NCBI RefSeq assembly: GCF_021390515.1 | Contig: NZ_JAJUXI010000002.1 | Location: 124,001 to 188,000 of the forward strand | DNA: 64,000 nt | From: Dyadobacter sp. CY326 | GTDB lineage: Bacteria > Bacteroidota > Bacteroidia > Cytophagales > Spirosomataceae | Direction of reading: 5' to 3' | Shown: positions 24,162 through 35,283 of the stretch, in pieces | Position numbering within the stretch: position 1 is the stretch's first letter | Layout: each line of letters starts with the position of its first letter | Made by a program: the position numbers and the translations under genes | The notes under the pieces: generated by a model | The model's database searches: none | Told to the model about the DNA's origin: nothing | What the model saw: only the letters and a program-made list of their open reading frames with translations

Positions 24162-26507
24162 ATGATTTTTACAAATAAAATCGCCACCTGGGCAGTCCTG
24201 TTTATATGGACTGCCCTCGCGGCAAATAGCGCTCAGGCGCAAAAAACGCAAATTAAAATGCCCGAACGCGGCTTGTGTGCACACCGCGGCTGCATGGATA
24301 CGCACCCGGAAAACACGTTGCCTGCATTCAAAGAGGCGGTGAGATTAGGCGCCCAAATGATCGAGTTCGACATTCAGCTGACGAAAGACAGCGCCATGGT
24401 GATCATGCACGACGACGGCGTGGATCGCACCACGAATGGAACGGGCAATGTTGCCGATTTGACTTTCGCACAAGTCCGGGCACTCGACGCAGGGATCAAG
24501 AAGTCCGAGAAGTTCAAAGGAACGCAGGTTCCGACATTTGAAGAAACGCTTGCGATGATGCCCAACAATGTGTGGCTCAACTGCCATTTGAAAGGCGACG
24601 AAGCCGTGGGCGCGAAAGCAGCTGAATTGCTGGCAAAATCCGGGCGACTGCACCAGGCTTTTTTGACTTGTTCGGAAAAAGCAGCGAAGGCGGCGCGCCA
24701 AGTTGTTCCAAATATCAAAATCTGCAACGGCGAAAACAGTTACCGGAAAAACACGCCGAAATACGTGCAAGCCACGATTGACATGAAAGCAGATTTCATC
24801 CAGTTGCTCCGCCACGAACCGGGCGAGGACAGGACGGCACAAATGCAGGCTTTGAAGAAAAACGATGTAAAAATCAGTTATTTCTATGCCAAAACGCCTG
24901 ACGAGCTAAGTAAGCTTTATAACGAGGGCGTTGATTTTGTGCTGGTCAATAATGTTGCGGACTTCACTCCGGAGGCAAAGAAGCTTGGCATTGAGCCGGT
25001 CACTCCGACTTACGCGGCTGCAAAAAAATTGGGACAAAAATCTTCGCAATCCGGCAATGTTGCCAACAAAAACAAAACGCTGATCGTCTTCTTCGACGGC
25101 CTTCGCCCGGATTACATTACGCAGGAGCAAATGCCGAATTTGTACAAATTCAAACAAAAAGCTTCACACGGAAAACAGCATCACAGCGTGTTTCCGACGG
25201 TTACCCGGGTGAACTCGTCTTCGTATGCAACCGGCTCTTATCCCGGCACGCACGGTTTACTTGGCAATTCCATTTATTTTCCAAAAGTGAGTCCTAATAA
25301 GGCAATCGGCACCACTTATGAAGAACTGATGAAAGTGCAGGAATCGGAAGGGGGAAAGTTGCTGACGGCGGTTTCGCTCGGCGAGGTTTTGGATTCGGCT
25401 GGGGAGAAAATGATGGTTTTCAGCTCAGGAACGACCGGCCAGGCATTCTTGCAAAATCATAAGGTTGGCAACGGCGCGATCATTAACCATGAGCTGATCC
25501 TGCCGGAATCGTTTAAAGCCCAGGTGATGTCGGACATTGGCCCGATGCCCAAAGGAACCGGCGACATTTTTATCAAGCATAAATGGGTGGCTGATGCATT
25601 GCTGCATTATGGAATAAAAAACGACGGGCCGCTAGTGAGTGCAGTCTGGTTTTCCGATCCGGATGGCGCGGCGCACCGCTATGGCATTGGTTCTGAGCAG
25701 GCTGTCTCGGCCATCAAATATGTGGATGCACAATTCGGGCGTATTCTGGATTCACTTTCTAGCAGCGGTTTGAGAGAGAAATTCAACATTCTCATCTCCA
25801 CAGATCACGGATTTGTGACACACACGGGCAAGCAAAACCTGAGCGAATTGCTCATATCGGAAGGTTTGAAAAAGGATAAAGATTCCGACGATGTCGTGAT
25901 TGCCGAAGGTGCCATTTATGTGAAAGATCATCAGGAAGATTTGATCAAAAAGATTGTCGCCACATTGCACAAAACGGATTTTATCGGGGCTGTTTTTACC
26001 AAACCAAAAAAGAAAGGCGATATGACGGGCTGGGTCGCTGGCACATTGTCATTCGACGCCATTCATTACAATCACCCGACGCGTTCCGGTGACATTCTGG
26101 TTGCGCCGAATTGGAATGATGATAAAAATGACAAAGGCTTTGCCGGAACGGATTTTTCAGGAGGCGTTGCCGGTCACGGCGGATCAAGTCCCTACGAAAT
26201 CAACATTGCGCTTTTCGCCGATGGCCCTGATTTCAAAGATGCATTCACGAGCGAATTACCCACTTCCAACGTTGACATCGCGCCCACTGTGCTTGCACTT
26301 TACGGCTTGAAAGTCCCTTCGGAAATGGACGGACGTGTGCTCTCCGAATATCTGCAAAACAAACCGGGCGACAATAAAAAAGCTAAAAAACAAGTGATTA
26401 AGACCGAAGCCAAATATCCATGGGGCTCTTACAAGCTCAATCTGGAAATGTCCACATTAGGCGATTATAAATATTTCGATTTTACCAAAACAGAAAGAAT
26501 AAAGTAA
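24162..26507 (+). CDS. Secreted GDPD - alkaline-phosphatase-type phosphodiesterase fusion
   Basis: 781 residues from ATG 24162; a longer frame would overlap the SusD gene. The signal peptide ends near NSAQA. Domain 1 (~35-290) is a glycerophosphodiester phosphodiesterase: His41-Arg42 in CAHRG, Glu50 in HPENT, Glu69 and Asp71 in IEFDIQLTKD, and His83 in HDDGVDRTTNGTG. Domain 2 (~305-760) is a nucleotide-pyrophosphatase/phosphodiesterase of the alkaline-phosphatase superfamily: LIVFFDGLRPDYI, the FPTVTRVN nucleophile Thr near 346, STDHGFVTHTG and AGHGGSSP. Both could successively cleave phosphodiesters such as glycerophospho-alcohols, with the product imported by the SusCD pair (inference). An unusual fusion. 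Confidence 0.88.
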   Translation: MIFTNKIATWAVLFIWTALAANSAQAQKTQIKMPERGLCAHRGCMDTHPENTLPAFKEAVRLGAQMIEFDIQLTKDSAMVIMHDDGVDRTTNGTGNVADLTFAQVRALDAGIKKSEKFKGTQVPTFEETLAMMPNNVWLNCHLKGDEAVGAKAAELLAKSGRLHQAFLTCSEKAAKAARQVVPNIKICNGENSYRKNTPKYVQATIDMKADFIQLLRHEPGEDRTAQMQALKKNDVKISYFYAKTPDELSKLYNEGVDFVLVNNVADFTPEAKKLGIEPVTPTYAAAKKLGQKSSQSGNVANKNKTLIVFFDGLRPDYITQEQMPNLYKFKQKASHGKQHHSVFPTVTRVNSSSYATGSYPGTHGLLGNSIYFPKVSPNKAIGTTYEELMKVQESEGGKLLTAVSLGEVLDSAGEKMMVFSSGTTGQAFLQNHKVGNGAIINHELILPESFKAQVMSDIGPMPKGTGDIFIKHKWVADALLHYGIKNDGPLVSAVWFSDPDGAAHRYGIGSEQAVSAIKYVDAQFGRILDSLSSSGLREKFNILISTDHGFVTHTGKQNLSELLISEGLKKDKDSDDVVIAEGAIYVKDHQEDLIKKIVATLHKTDFIGAVFTKPKKKGDMTGWVAGTLSFDAIHYNHPTRSGDILVAPNWNDDKNDKGFAGTDFSGGVAGHGGSSPYEINIALFADGPDFKDAFTSELPTSNVDIAPTVLALYGLKVPSEMDGRVLSEYLQNKPGDNKKAKKQVIKTEAKYPWGSYKLNLEMSTLGDYKYFDFTKTERIK

Positions 26508-26582
26508 GGCGATAGTAAATATGAACCAGCCTTCTCATTAACTGAATTCGAGGCAATCCCAAGCCAAAGCGGTTTCGAAGCA

Positions 26583-27002
26583 ATGATGAAATCAAAAACA
26601 TTAAAAAACATTTTGATTGTTATTTCAATCGTGGCTGGATTGCTGTTGCTGAAATTGTTTTTATTAAGCGGGCACTATTCGAAAATGATTGTGACGAAAC
26701 CTGTCGGGAAACGCAAACTTACATTTGTCCCGTACAAAGACAGCAACGCCTTCCTGACAGTTGGATTAGATGGACTTTCGAACGAAAATTATACAATCAA
26801 AATTGACGCTTACTATTATGATAGTGAGTCAAAAAGAGACAAACTTACAAGCTCCGAAGTTATTCAAATCCCTGGTGGACGCGTTGAAGCTAGTTTTCAA
26901 AGAGATTATTACGGGAGTAAAGGAAAGGGTAAAGTTGAAGTGACCTTAACGCGCTCCGATTCAGCATTAGGAGAAATCGAAGTAACATTGACTATCAATT
27001 AG
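26583..27002 (+). CDS. Small membrane-anchored protein, function unknown
   Basis: 139 residues; the start is either of two adjacent ATGs (26583 or 26586). One N-terminal transmembrane helix (residues ~10-29) is followed by a soluble beta-rich, lysine-rich domain (IVTKPVGKRKLTFVPYKDS, then YTIKIDAYYYDSESKRDKLT) likely in the periplasm. No family is recognised. It lies 75 bases after the phosphodiesterase gene on the same strand but has no evident tie to it. Confidence 0.6.
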   Translation: MMKSKTLKNILIVISIVAGLLLLKLFLLSGHYSKMIVTKPVGKRKLTFVPYKDSNAFLTVGLDGLSNENYTIKIDAYYYDSESKRDKLTSSEVIQIPGGRVEASFQRDYYGSKGKGKVEVTLTRSDSALGEIEVTLTIN

Positions 27003-27138
27003 GTCAGGGCTTAACTTAGCTCGGATTGACTTTCAACCAAACTCGCAATCCTAATGTTCGACATTCTCCACGTCCCCACGAACGCGAGTGGTTATATTAC
27101 GAAGCGGGTTTTTGAGTAGTTTTAATTAACTTCCCAAC

Positions 27139-27492
27139 ATGAACATCATACTCGTAGGGCACTTAGCATTCATGGCGGTTAGCTTGGGGGTCGCCATTTT
27201 TATGAGGTTTTTAAAAGCTGATAAAATTAATCCGCTTGTTGGATATCGGACGGCTTTGTCTGTGAAAAATGAAGGCACCTGGGCGGAAGCAAATCGTCAG
27301 AGTGCTGGCATTCAGCTTTGGATGGCGATAGCGTTTTGCGTGCTTAGCGCCGGCTCTTATATTTTTATAGGTGGGTTAACGTCATTCTATCTTTGCAGTT
27401 TTCTGCTCGCTTTAACTTCAATTTTGGTAATTCCAATTACAGAATACAACTTAAAAAGAAAGTTTGACAGCAATGGCAACCGTCGTGATTGA
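27139..27492 (+). CDS. SdpI-family small membrane protein
   Basis: 117 residues, three transmembrane helices. The family signature follows the first helix: INPLVGYRTALSVKNEGTWA, then EANRQSAGIQL, the conserved Tyr-Arg-Thr and Trp-Ala-Asn pattern of the SdpI/YfhL domain. SdpI proper is an immunity protein in Bacillus; most homologues with one domain are uncharacterised membrane proteins. A tiny zinc-ribbon gene starts 9 bases after it and is probably co-transcribed. Confidence 0.75.
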   Translation: MNIILVGHLAFMAVSLGVAIFMRFLKADKINPLVGYRTALSVKNEGTWAEANRQSAGIQLWMAIAFCVLSAGSYIFIGGLTSFYLCSFLLALTSILVIPITEYNLKRKFDSNGNRRD

Positions 27493-27501
27493 GTCTGAAT
27501 T

Positions 27502-27678
27502 ATGTCAAAATTAATCGCATGCCGCGTTTGCAATCAGCCTGTGTCAGAGACAGCTGAATTCTGCCCGCATTGCGGCGAAAAAGAACCCAACAAAACCGTT
27601 TTCAAATTCCAACTGATTTTCTTCACTGCCATCTTCCTCGTTGGTTTGATCTTCGTCCTTTATAAATGTGTTTCGTAG
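27502..27678 (+). CDS. Tiny zinc-ribbon membrane protein
   Basis: 58 residues. Two Cys pairs, CRVC at residues 7-10 and CPHC at 21-24, form a zinc ribbon typical of short zinc-ribbon domains at protein N-termini. One transmembrane helix follows (residues ~35-54, FKFQLIFFTAIFLVGLIF). So the ribbon faces the cytoplasm with a single membrane anchor. It starts 9 bases after the SdpI-like gene and ends in TAG at 27676-27678. The function is unknown; the Cys pattern and operon position make it a believable gene. Confidence 0.7.
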   Translation: MSKLIACRVCNQPVSETAEFCPHCGEKEPNKTVFKFQLIFFTAIFLVGLIFVLYKCVS

Positions 27679-27798
27679 GATTGAAACAGAATCTTTGTTT
27701 TTTAAACTAAGCAAAATCCGTTCTTAAACCAGTTTAAGTTTTCCCACTCCGGCAACCCCGATTTTTGTATTGTCAATAAGATTTAAACAAAAACAGTT

Positions 27799-28239
27799 AT
27801 GAAAAATCGGGTAAACATCAATGCGACTCAGCCTCAGGCTTACAAGGCTATGTATGCCTTGGAACGTTATTTAGAGACCACTCAATTGTCAAAAACACAT
27901 AAAGAGCTGGTAAAAATAAGGGCCTCGCAGATCAACGGCTGCGCATTCTGCATTGATATGCATACAAAGGATGCGCTGCAACAAGGAGAAACCATTCAGC
28001 GCATTGTATTGCTGGATGCGTGGAGAGAAACCAAATTGTTCACGGCGGAAGAAAGAGTCGTTCTGGCTGTGACCGAAGCAGTTACGCTCATTCACAAAGG
28101 CGGCATTAGCGACGAATTATATCAGGAAGCGGAAAATGTGCTTGGCAGCGAATACGTGGCCCAGTTGATCATGGCCATCGCGACGATCAACGCCTGGAAC
28201 CGCATTGCCATCAGCACACATTTGCAGCCGGGCGAGTAA
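27799..28239 (+). CDS. Carboxymuconolactone decarboxylase / AhpD-like protein
   Basis: 146 residues. The family motif is INGCAFCIDMHTKDAL with Cys48, Cys51 and His55, the redox-active CxxC plus His of AhpD-type peroxidase partners. The helical remainder (SKTHKELVKIRASQ before it, LIMAIATINAWNRIAIST near the end) is typical. It probably reduces peroxides or peroxiredoxin partners, though some relatives have unknown roles. It is the last plus-strand gene, ending 17 bases from the convergent MscS gene. Confidence 0.85.
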   Translation: MKNRVNINATQPQAYKAMYALERYLETTQLSKTHKELVKIRASQINGCAFCIDMHTKDALQQGETIQRIVLLDAWRETKLFTAEERVVLAVTEAVTLIHKGGISDELYQEAENVLGSEYVAQLIMAIATINAWNRIAISTHLQPGE

Positions 28240-28256
28240 TTAAAGCGATGCTGCCC

Positions 28257-29888
28257 CTACTGGGCCAGGGAAACGGTCTGCGACGAAATCACGAAACTCG
28301 TGCCGCTGCCGGTGATCACGTCCATCATTTTCAAGAGCAGCTCCTCCTGAATCTCGAGAAAAACGTTCATGTCGGCCGTATCAATGTAAGCGAAAACTTC
28401 AATTTTGACGCCGCTCAACCCTACTTCAATAAACCGGACCCGCGCTGGGTCCGGATTTACGCGCGGGTGAGCCAGCAAAACATTCCGAAGGTCCTGAATC
28501 AGCTGCCGGATTTGGTCGGGCGTCGTTTCAACGCGCAGTGAAAATGTGGGATGAAACCAGAAACGCTCCCGGTATGCATAGTTCTCGATTTTGAGTGATG
28601 AAAGTTCGCCATTAGGCACGGTCACAATCGTGCGGTCATTGGTCCTGACTTGCGTGGCCCGCATGCCGATACGCTCTATGGTTCCGGTAATGTCGCCAAT
28701 CTTGCAAAAGTCGCCTACACGCACAGGCTGATCGGCGATAATCGTGACGCTGCCGACGAAGTTTTCAACCGTTTTTTGCGTGCCCAATGCAAGGGCAATT
28801 CCACCGATTCCCAATGCCGCGATGCCCGTTGTTACATCAAAACCAAGTGTGTCCAGGATGATGATCACTCCGATGATTATCAACGCAATTTTCAGTGCCC
28901 TGCGAAGAAAAAGGATCGCCGACACCGCCGATTGGTTCCGATATCGCTTCATCCGCTGCTCGGTAACCCTGCCGATCACATCAAGCAACTGCCAGATCAG
29001 CAGCATGATAGCCACCACACCCACAATAAGGGTGACATTGCTGAATTGCTGACGCACAACGAGTGAAATGCCCGCTTCCCGGCTAAAAGACATGAAAAAC
29101 CAAATGGCAAGATAAAGCTGGGCCGGAAGTGCAAATGCCTTGATAACCCCGATGTAAGGTTCCTCGCCTGCTTTTCTGTAAATCTTTGGGATCAGAAAAA
29201 TGACAAGCCGGGCAAGCCCAAGCGTGATAAGATAAGATCCGATCAGCAGTAATATCGTGGCGATCCAATGTGAAACGGGCACTCCGCCCCACTTGCTATT
29301 CTGCAAAAATGCCGGCGAAACGTCGCTGATAAATGTGCTCGTTTCAATGTCGTCAGCGTTCAACGGAATTCGCTCGATTGTCTGCGTCGAAAACAGCCAT
29401 ACCGGATTGCCTTCCTTATCCTGGACACTTTCAAGAATCAGGTCATAGGAATCGTTGTCGATCGTTACAGCGCCAATCCGGTCTAGATTTGGACCCAGAT
29501 TATCGTCCAGTTTCCCCTCGGGCTCGTTGCTGATCCAGGAATATGGATAAATGCGTCCGTTGACTTCCAGCATGGCCTGCAATGCTTTGGCCTGGCGAAT
29601 GGTGTTCTGCTTCTTTTTCAACGCCGGGTCACGGCGAATGTAAAGCGCGGCTTTTCGGTAATCGTTTTGATAACTCGCTTTAATGAATCCATCGATCGTT
29701 CCGCGTGGCGTGCGGCGGCCCAAAGAATCGGGCGGATACACGGGCCGCTCAGGCTTTGCCGTATCCGACCGCATCATGGGCAGCTGGGCAAAGACATTCA
29801 ATTGAATAAATAATATGAGCAGAAATCCGGGCAGCAGGCGCGTAACCAGGGATCTTAGGATGTTTATATTGAGCATTGTCGGGAGCAC
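28257..29888 (-). CDS. MscS-family mechanosensitive ion channel with periplasmic N-domain
   Basis: 543 residues. A signal or first helix (~14-32) is followed by a ~160-residue periplasmic domain (DGFIKASYQNDYRKAALYIR). Several transmembrane helices occupy ~205-360. The pore-lining MscS helix is DVTTGIAALGIGGIALALGT near 355-375. Then the beta domain IIADQPVRVGDFCKIGDITG and TIVTVPNGELSS. These channels open upon osmotic down-shock. It lies 55 bases after the xylanase gene on the same strand but is probably not part of the utilisation locus functionally. Confidence 0.92.
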   Translation of the reverse strand: MLPTMLNINILRSLVTRLLPGFLLILFIQLNVFAQLPMMRSDTAKPERPVYPPDSLGRRTPRGTIDGFIKASYQNDYRKAALYIRRDPALKKKQNTIRQAKALQAMLEVNGRIYPYSWISNEPEGKLDDNLGPNLDRIGAVTIDNDSYDLILESVQDKEGNPVWLFSTQTIERIPLNADDIETSTFISDVSPAFLQNSKWGGVPVSHWIATILLLIGSYLITLGLARLVIFLIPKIYRKAGEEPYIGVIKAFALPAQLYLAIWFFMSFSREAGISLVVRQQFSNVTLIVGVVAIMLLIWQLLDVIGRVTEQRMKRYRNQSAVSAILFLRRALKIALIIIGVIIILDTLGFDVTTGIAALGIGGIALALGTQKTVENFVGSVTIIADQPVRVGDFCKIGDITGTIERIGMRATQVRTNDRTIVTVPNGELSSLKIENYAYRERFWFHPTFSLRVETTPDQIRQLIQDLRNVLLAHPRVNPDPARVRFIEVGLSGVKIEVFAYIDTADMNVFLEIQEELLLKMMDVITGSGTSFVISSQTVSLAQ

Positions 29889-29943
29889 ATTGATGCATTT
29901 GCACCGTAAATTACGTGCCAGACGAGCAAGAAAACAAAAGCTG

Positions 29944-31029
29944 CTAGAAATTGACTACTCCGTCAAAGGCTTTTTTCGGTTGATAATTTTGGTCAAATAA
30001 CAATGGATAGTCCTTGCGATTCGGAACCGGAAAATTATCTAGCCAGGTCGATTTGTCGGAAACATTCCAGAATGTGACGCCAGTAACCGTGCCTTTGTAT
30101 TTTCTGAATGTGTCAAAAAGCATCTTGTAATGCGCCGATTGTTTTTGCTCCATTTCCGCAGTGAATGTGCTCGTGTCATTCGTTTTCTTTTCCCTGCGTT
30201 CATGCTCTTTTGGATACACGGAAACATCCAGTTCGGTGATTTGAACGGCCAGGCCCAGGCTCGCAAACTGCGTGATAGACTTTTCCAGCTCTGCCTGCGT
30301 TGGCTCATAAATGGACCAATGCGCCTGCAATCCAACGCCGTGAATAGGCACGTTTTTGTCCTTCAATTTTTTTACCAACTGATATATCTTCTCCCTTTTA
30401 GCGACGCTTTCGGTGTTGTAATCATTGTAAAAAAGCTTAGCCTCAGGGTCTACGGCATGTGCATATTCAAATGCTTTTTCAATGTAATCCGGCCCAATGA
30501 TCTGGTAAAATTTCGACGCTCTGTAAATGCTGTTGCTTGTGTCCGGAACAGCCTCATTAACAACGTCCCAGGCGTAAATTTTGCCTTTATAACGGGTCAT
30601 GACATCGGTGATATGCTGCTTCAATCTGGCGAGCAATTCTTCACGCGAGACCTGTTTGCCAAGTGAGTCTGTGAAAAACCATTTCGGCGTCTGGTTATGC
30701 CAGCAAAGCGTGTGGCCTCTCACCTTGATGCCGTTTTGCTGTCCGAATGCAACAATCGCGTCGGCATCTTTCCAGTTGTAACGGTTTTGTTCCGGATGGA
30801 TCGGCCCCATTTTCATCGCATTTTCGGGCGTAATGCTGTTGAATTGCTTTTTGATCAAATCTGATTCCGGACCAGACAAATTTCTCGGCGCAACCGCGAC
30901 GCCAATCGGGAAAAAATCTTTGTATGCTTCTTTGAGCGATTTTTGGGCCAAAACGTTTTCCGAAGAAAACAATGCTGCCGAAACGGCCACACATTGAACC
31001 CAAAACCGCAAGGCTGATGATCTTACCAT
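29944..31029 (-). CDS. GH10 endo-1,4-beta-xylanase, secreted
   Basis: 361 residues with a signal peptide (cleavage near NVLAQ, residue 29). Single GH10 barrel: substrate-binding HTLCWHNQTPKWF near 106, acid/base Glu159 in WDVVNEAVPD, LQAHWSI, nucleophile Glu266 in VQITELDVSVY, and GVTFWNVSDKSTW near the end. It cuts beta-1,4-xylan backbones. It is the last gene of the minus-strand arm (GH95, GH43, VOC, double esterase, xylanase), 28 bases after the esterase gene. There is no lipobox, so it is probably periplasmic and acts on imported oligosaccharides. Confidence 0.95.
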   Translation of the reverse strand: MVRSSALRFWVQCVAVSAALFSSENVLAQKSLKEAYKDFFPIGVAVAPRNLSGPESDLIKKQFNSITPENAMKMGPIHPEQNRYNWKDADAIVAFGQQNGIKVRGHTLCWHNQTPKWFFTDSLGKQVSREELLARLKQHITDVMTRYKGKIYAWDVVNEAVPDTSNSIYRASKFYQIIGPDYIEKAFEYAHAVDPEAKLFYNDYNTESVAKREKIYQLVKKLKDKNVPIHGVGLQAHWSIYEPTQAELEKSITQFASLGLAVQITELDVSVYPKEHERREKKTNDTSTFTAEMEQKQSAHYKMLFDTFRKYKGTVTGVTFWNVSDKSTWLDNFPVPNRKDYPLLFDQNYQPKKAFDGVVNF

Positions 31030-31057
31030 GATTTTATATTGATGAAATGAATGTTTG

Positions 31058-33025
<1,968 letters not shown>

Positions 33026-33041
33026 TTAATGCATTGTTCGA

Positions 33042-33563
33042 CTATTCCATCGGCCCGATCAGCTCTACAAAAGTCCCGTCCGGATCCTGCACCAATACGA
33101 AATGCGCATCCTTGCTCAGCGGCGTTGGCGTGCTTCCCAGGAAAGTCACTTTCTGCGCTTTCAATCTTTCGATAATGGGTTTCAATGATTTCACTTGAAT
33201 CGTAATGTATTGCGGGCCGTTATCGTCCTGAATGAACTTTTGCGTAGGGTGCGTTGCCTTTTTGCCAAAACTCATCAGTTTCCAATCGCTGGCTTCCGGG
33301 CTGTTTTCAAGTTTGAGAATGTTGACTTCGACGGCCTCGCCGCCTGTTAATCCACCGCGTTTTCCGAATTCCGCATTGATCGTGAAGTTCCCCGTTTTGA
33401 CCATGCCAATTCCATTGACATAAAAATTCAAGGAGCGTTCCATGTCGGCAACGACCACGCCGACTCCGATTGTCTTACTTGTAAAATTTGACTGCGCATG
33501 AACCAGACTGCACAAAAGCAGCGCTGAAAAGGTTAATAGACTTCTAGAAATGGACTTTTGCAT
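33042..33563 (-). CDS. Secreted VOC (glyoxalase-fold) protein in the xylan locus
   Basis: 173 residues with a signal peptide (cleavage near SLVHAQ, residue 24). One VOC unit follows: KTIGVGVVVADMERSLNFYV, then GGEAVEVNILKLENS, then the C-terminal LVQDPDGTFVELIGPME. Secreted VOC proteins are uncommon. It lies 7 bases after the GH43 gene and 58 before the double esterase, so it is almost surely co-expressed with them. No metabolic role is known; a role in binding or modifying an aromatic released from xylan is only a guess. Confidence 0.75.
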   Translation of the reverse strand: MQKSISRSLLTFSALLLCSLVHAQSNFTSKTIGVGVVVADMERSLNFYVNGIGMVKTGNFTINAEFGKRGGLTGGEAVEVNILKLENSPEASDWKLMSFGKKATHPTQKFIQDDNGPQYITIQVKSLKPIIERLKAQKVTFLGSTPTPLSKDAHFVLVQDPDGTFVELIGPME

Positions 33564-33570
33564 AGGTTAT

Positions 33571-35256
33571 TTACTTGTTTTTGAATATTGAATCGTTACC
33601 GCTGTATTTCAAATATTTAAAGGAAGCCGAGTTGGCTGTTTGCTCGCCGGAAGAAGTCGCATACATGCCAAACAAACACCCGATAAAGCCGCCCGCAACC
33701 TCCGTGCTCAGGAACCTGGCGTCGACCTTGTCTTTAAGCAATTCCCAGGCATTGCCTTTGGAAAAATAAAAACTGTAAGCATCTCCTGCCGCCACAATGC
33801 GCAATTTTACCGGACCGGAAGCATCATTAACGGGCGTTTGAGCGAGTAATTCCATGCGCTTTTTATCAGCGCCGCTTTTATAAAGTTGTATAAAGGGTTT
33901 GCCTTTTTCAATCGATTTGCCAATGAAATAAAAGTGAGATTCGTCCTGAAAAATGGTCAAACCTGCTTTTTCCTTTTCCGATTTTGGCGCAAAGTCAAGT
34001 GAAGTTTCCGCTGTGCAAAAAAGATGCTGCTGACGTTTGCCGATGAATGATGGATTGCCCAATTCCATAATCGTTTCAGGCTTCAATTTCATGGTCAAAC
34101 CGCTTTTCGGCGATAAGGAAAATGCGCTGCTGTCAATGGTCCGCATAAACAGCAGCGCCGGGTCCAGCTTCTTTTCAAATGTCAATGTATATTCAAAATT
34201 GCCGGATTGCGGAAGCGCATCCTTTTGCTTCACTTCCTTGAAATTGGCTTCATACGCGTATTTGATTTCCTTACTTCCCGGATTAATGATCGGCCAATCA
34301 TCTTTCCATTCCACTGGTGCGATGAAGGTTTCGCGGCCTGTGTTGTAATAATTTCCTTCATAGGGCCTTACGGCAAGGAAAATGGCGTAAGTTTTGCCAT
34401 CGGGCCCATCCACAAACTGCGCGTGACCAGCCGAAGTGATCGGATCTTTACGATCGTCGGGCAATCCTTTTTGTGTGAGAATGGGATTGTTTTCATAAGG
34501 AACAAATGGCCCCGAAACGGACTTGCTGCGGAAAACAACTTCTGTGTGATTAACCGACGTCCCGCCTTCGGCTGCATACAAATAATACCAGCCATTTCGC
34601 TTCATAATGTGCGGCGCTTCAATCCAAACCGGCTTTTTGCTAAGGTCCACGCCGCCGTTAACCAGCTGTTTCTCAGCTCCAATAACTTTTAATGTAACAG
34701 GATCGATCTCGTAAATCCGGATGGTTCGGTGACCGGAATACAAGGGCTTATGATCAGGCGCGTCACTGTTATAAACCATGTAAGCCTTGTTATCATCATC
34801 AAAAAACAGCGACGGATCAATGCCGCGCACCTGTGGAACCAAGATCGGATCGCTCCACGGACCGGCCGGATTTTTGGCTGTTACCACGAAGTTTCCGTCG
34901 TGATCAATGTCTGTGCAAGTGACGTAAAATGTGCCATTATGAAAGCCAATGGCAGGCGCGAAAAGTCCTCTTGTCAATTGTTCGCCCATGAAATCCATCT
35001 GCGATGGCCGGTCAATGACGTTTCCGATCTGCTTCCAGTTTTTCAGGTCTTTGCTATGAAAAACCGGAATGCCGGGAAAATAGGAGAATGTGGAGTTGAC
35101 CAGATAATAATCTTCACCCACCTGAACCACGCTTGGATCGGGATAAAAGCCAGTCAATATCGGGTTGACCAACGTGATTGTTTGAGCCGAAACGCATTGC
35201 CCGAAAAACGTAAAAACAATTAATATTGCAGAAATAAAATGCTTGGTCATTTGCAA
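33571..35256 (-). CDS. GH43 beta-xylosidase / alpha-L-arabinofuranosidase, secreted
   Basis: 561 residues with a signal peptide (residues ~1-24). The N-terminal five-bladed propeller (~30-330) shows the GH43 general base Asp in GFYPDPSVVQVGEDYYLVNS, the pKa-tuning Asp in RGIDPSLFFDDD, and the acid Glu in WIEAPHIMKRNGWYYLYA. The C-terminal ~200 residues form a beta-sandwich as in XynB-type enzymes (GLTIFQDESHFYFIGKSI, then GGFIGCLFGMYATSSG). It removes terminal xylose or arabinose from oligosaccharides; the exact specificity is not readable. It starts 27 bases after the GH95 gene. Confidence 0.92.
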   Translation of the reverse strand: MQMTKHFISAILIVFTFFGQCVSAQTITLVNPILTGFYPDPSVVQVGEDYYLVNSTFSYFPGIPVFHSKDLKNWKQIGNVIDRPSQMDFMGEQLTRGLFAPAIGFHNGTFYVTCTDIDHDGNFVVTAKNPAGPWSDPILVPQVRGIDPSLFFDDDNKAYMVYNSDAPDHKPLYSGHRTIRIYEIDPVTLKVIGAEKQLVNGGVDLSKKPVWIEAPHIMKRNGWYYLYAAEGGTSVNHTEVVFRSKSVSGPFVPYENNPILTQKGLPDDRKDPITSAGHAQFVDGPDGKTYAIFLAVRPYEGNYYNTGRETFIAPVEWKDDWPIINPGSKEIKYAYEANFKEVKQKDALPQSGNFEYTLTFEKKLDPALLFMRTIDSSAFSLSPKSGLTMKLKPETIMELGNPSFIGKRQQHLFCTAETSLDFAPKSEKEKAGLTIFQDESHFYFIGKSIEKGKPFIQLYKSGADKKRMELLAQTPVNDASGPVKLRIVAAGDAYSFYFSKGNAWELLKDKVDARFLSTEVAGGFIGCLFGMYATSSGEQTANSASFKYLKYSGNDSIFKNK

Positions 35257-35283
35257 ATCTGATCAAAAATAAATGCGTACAAA

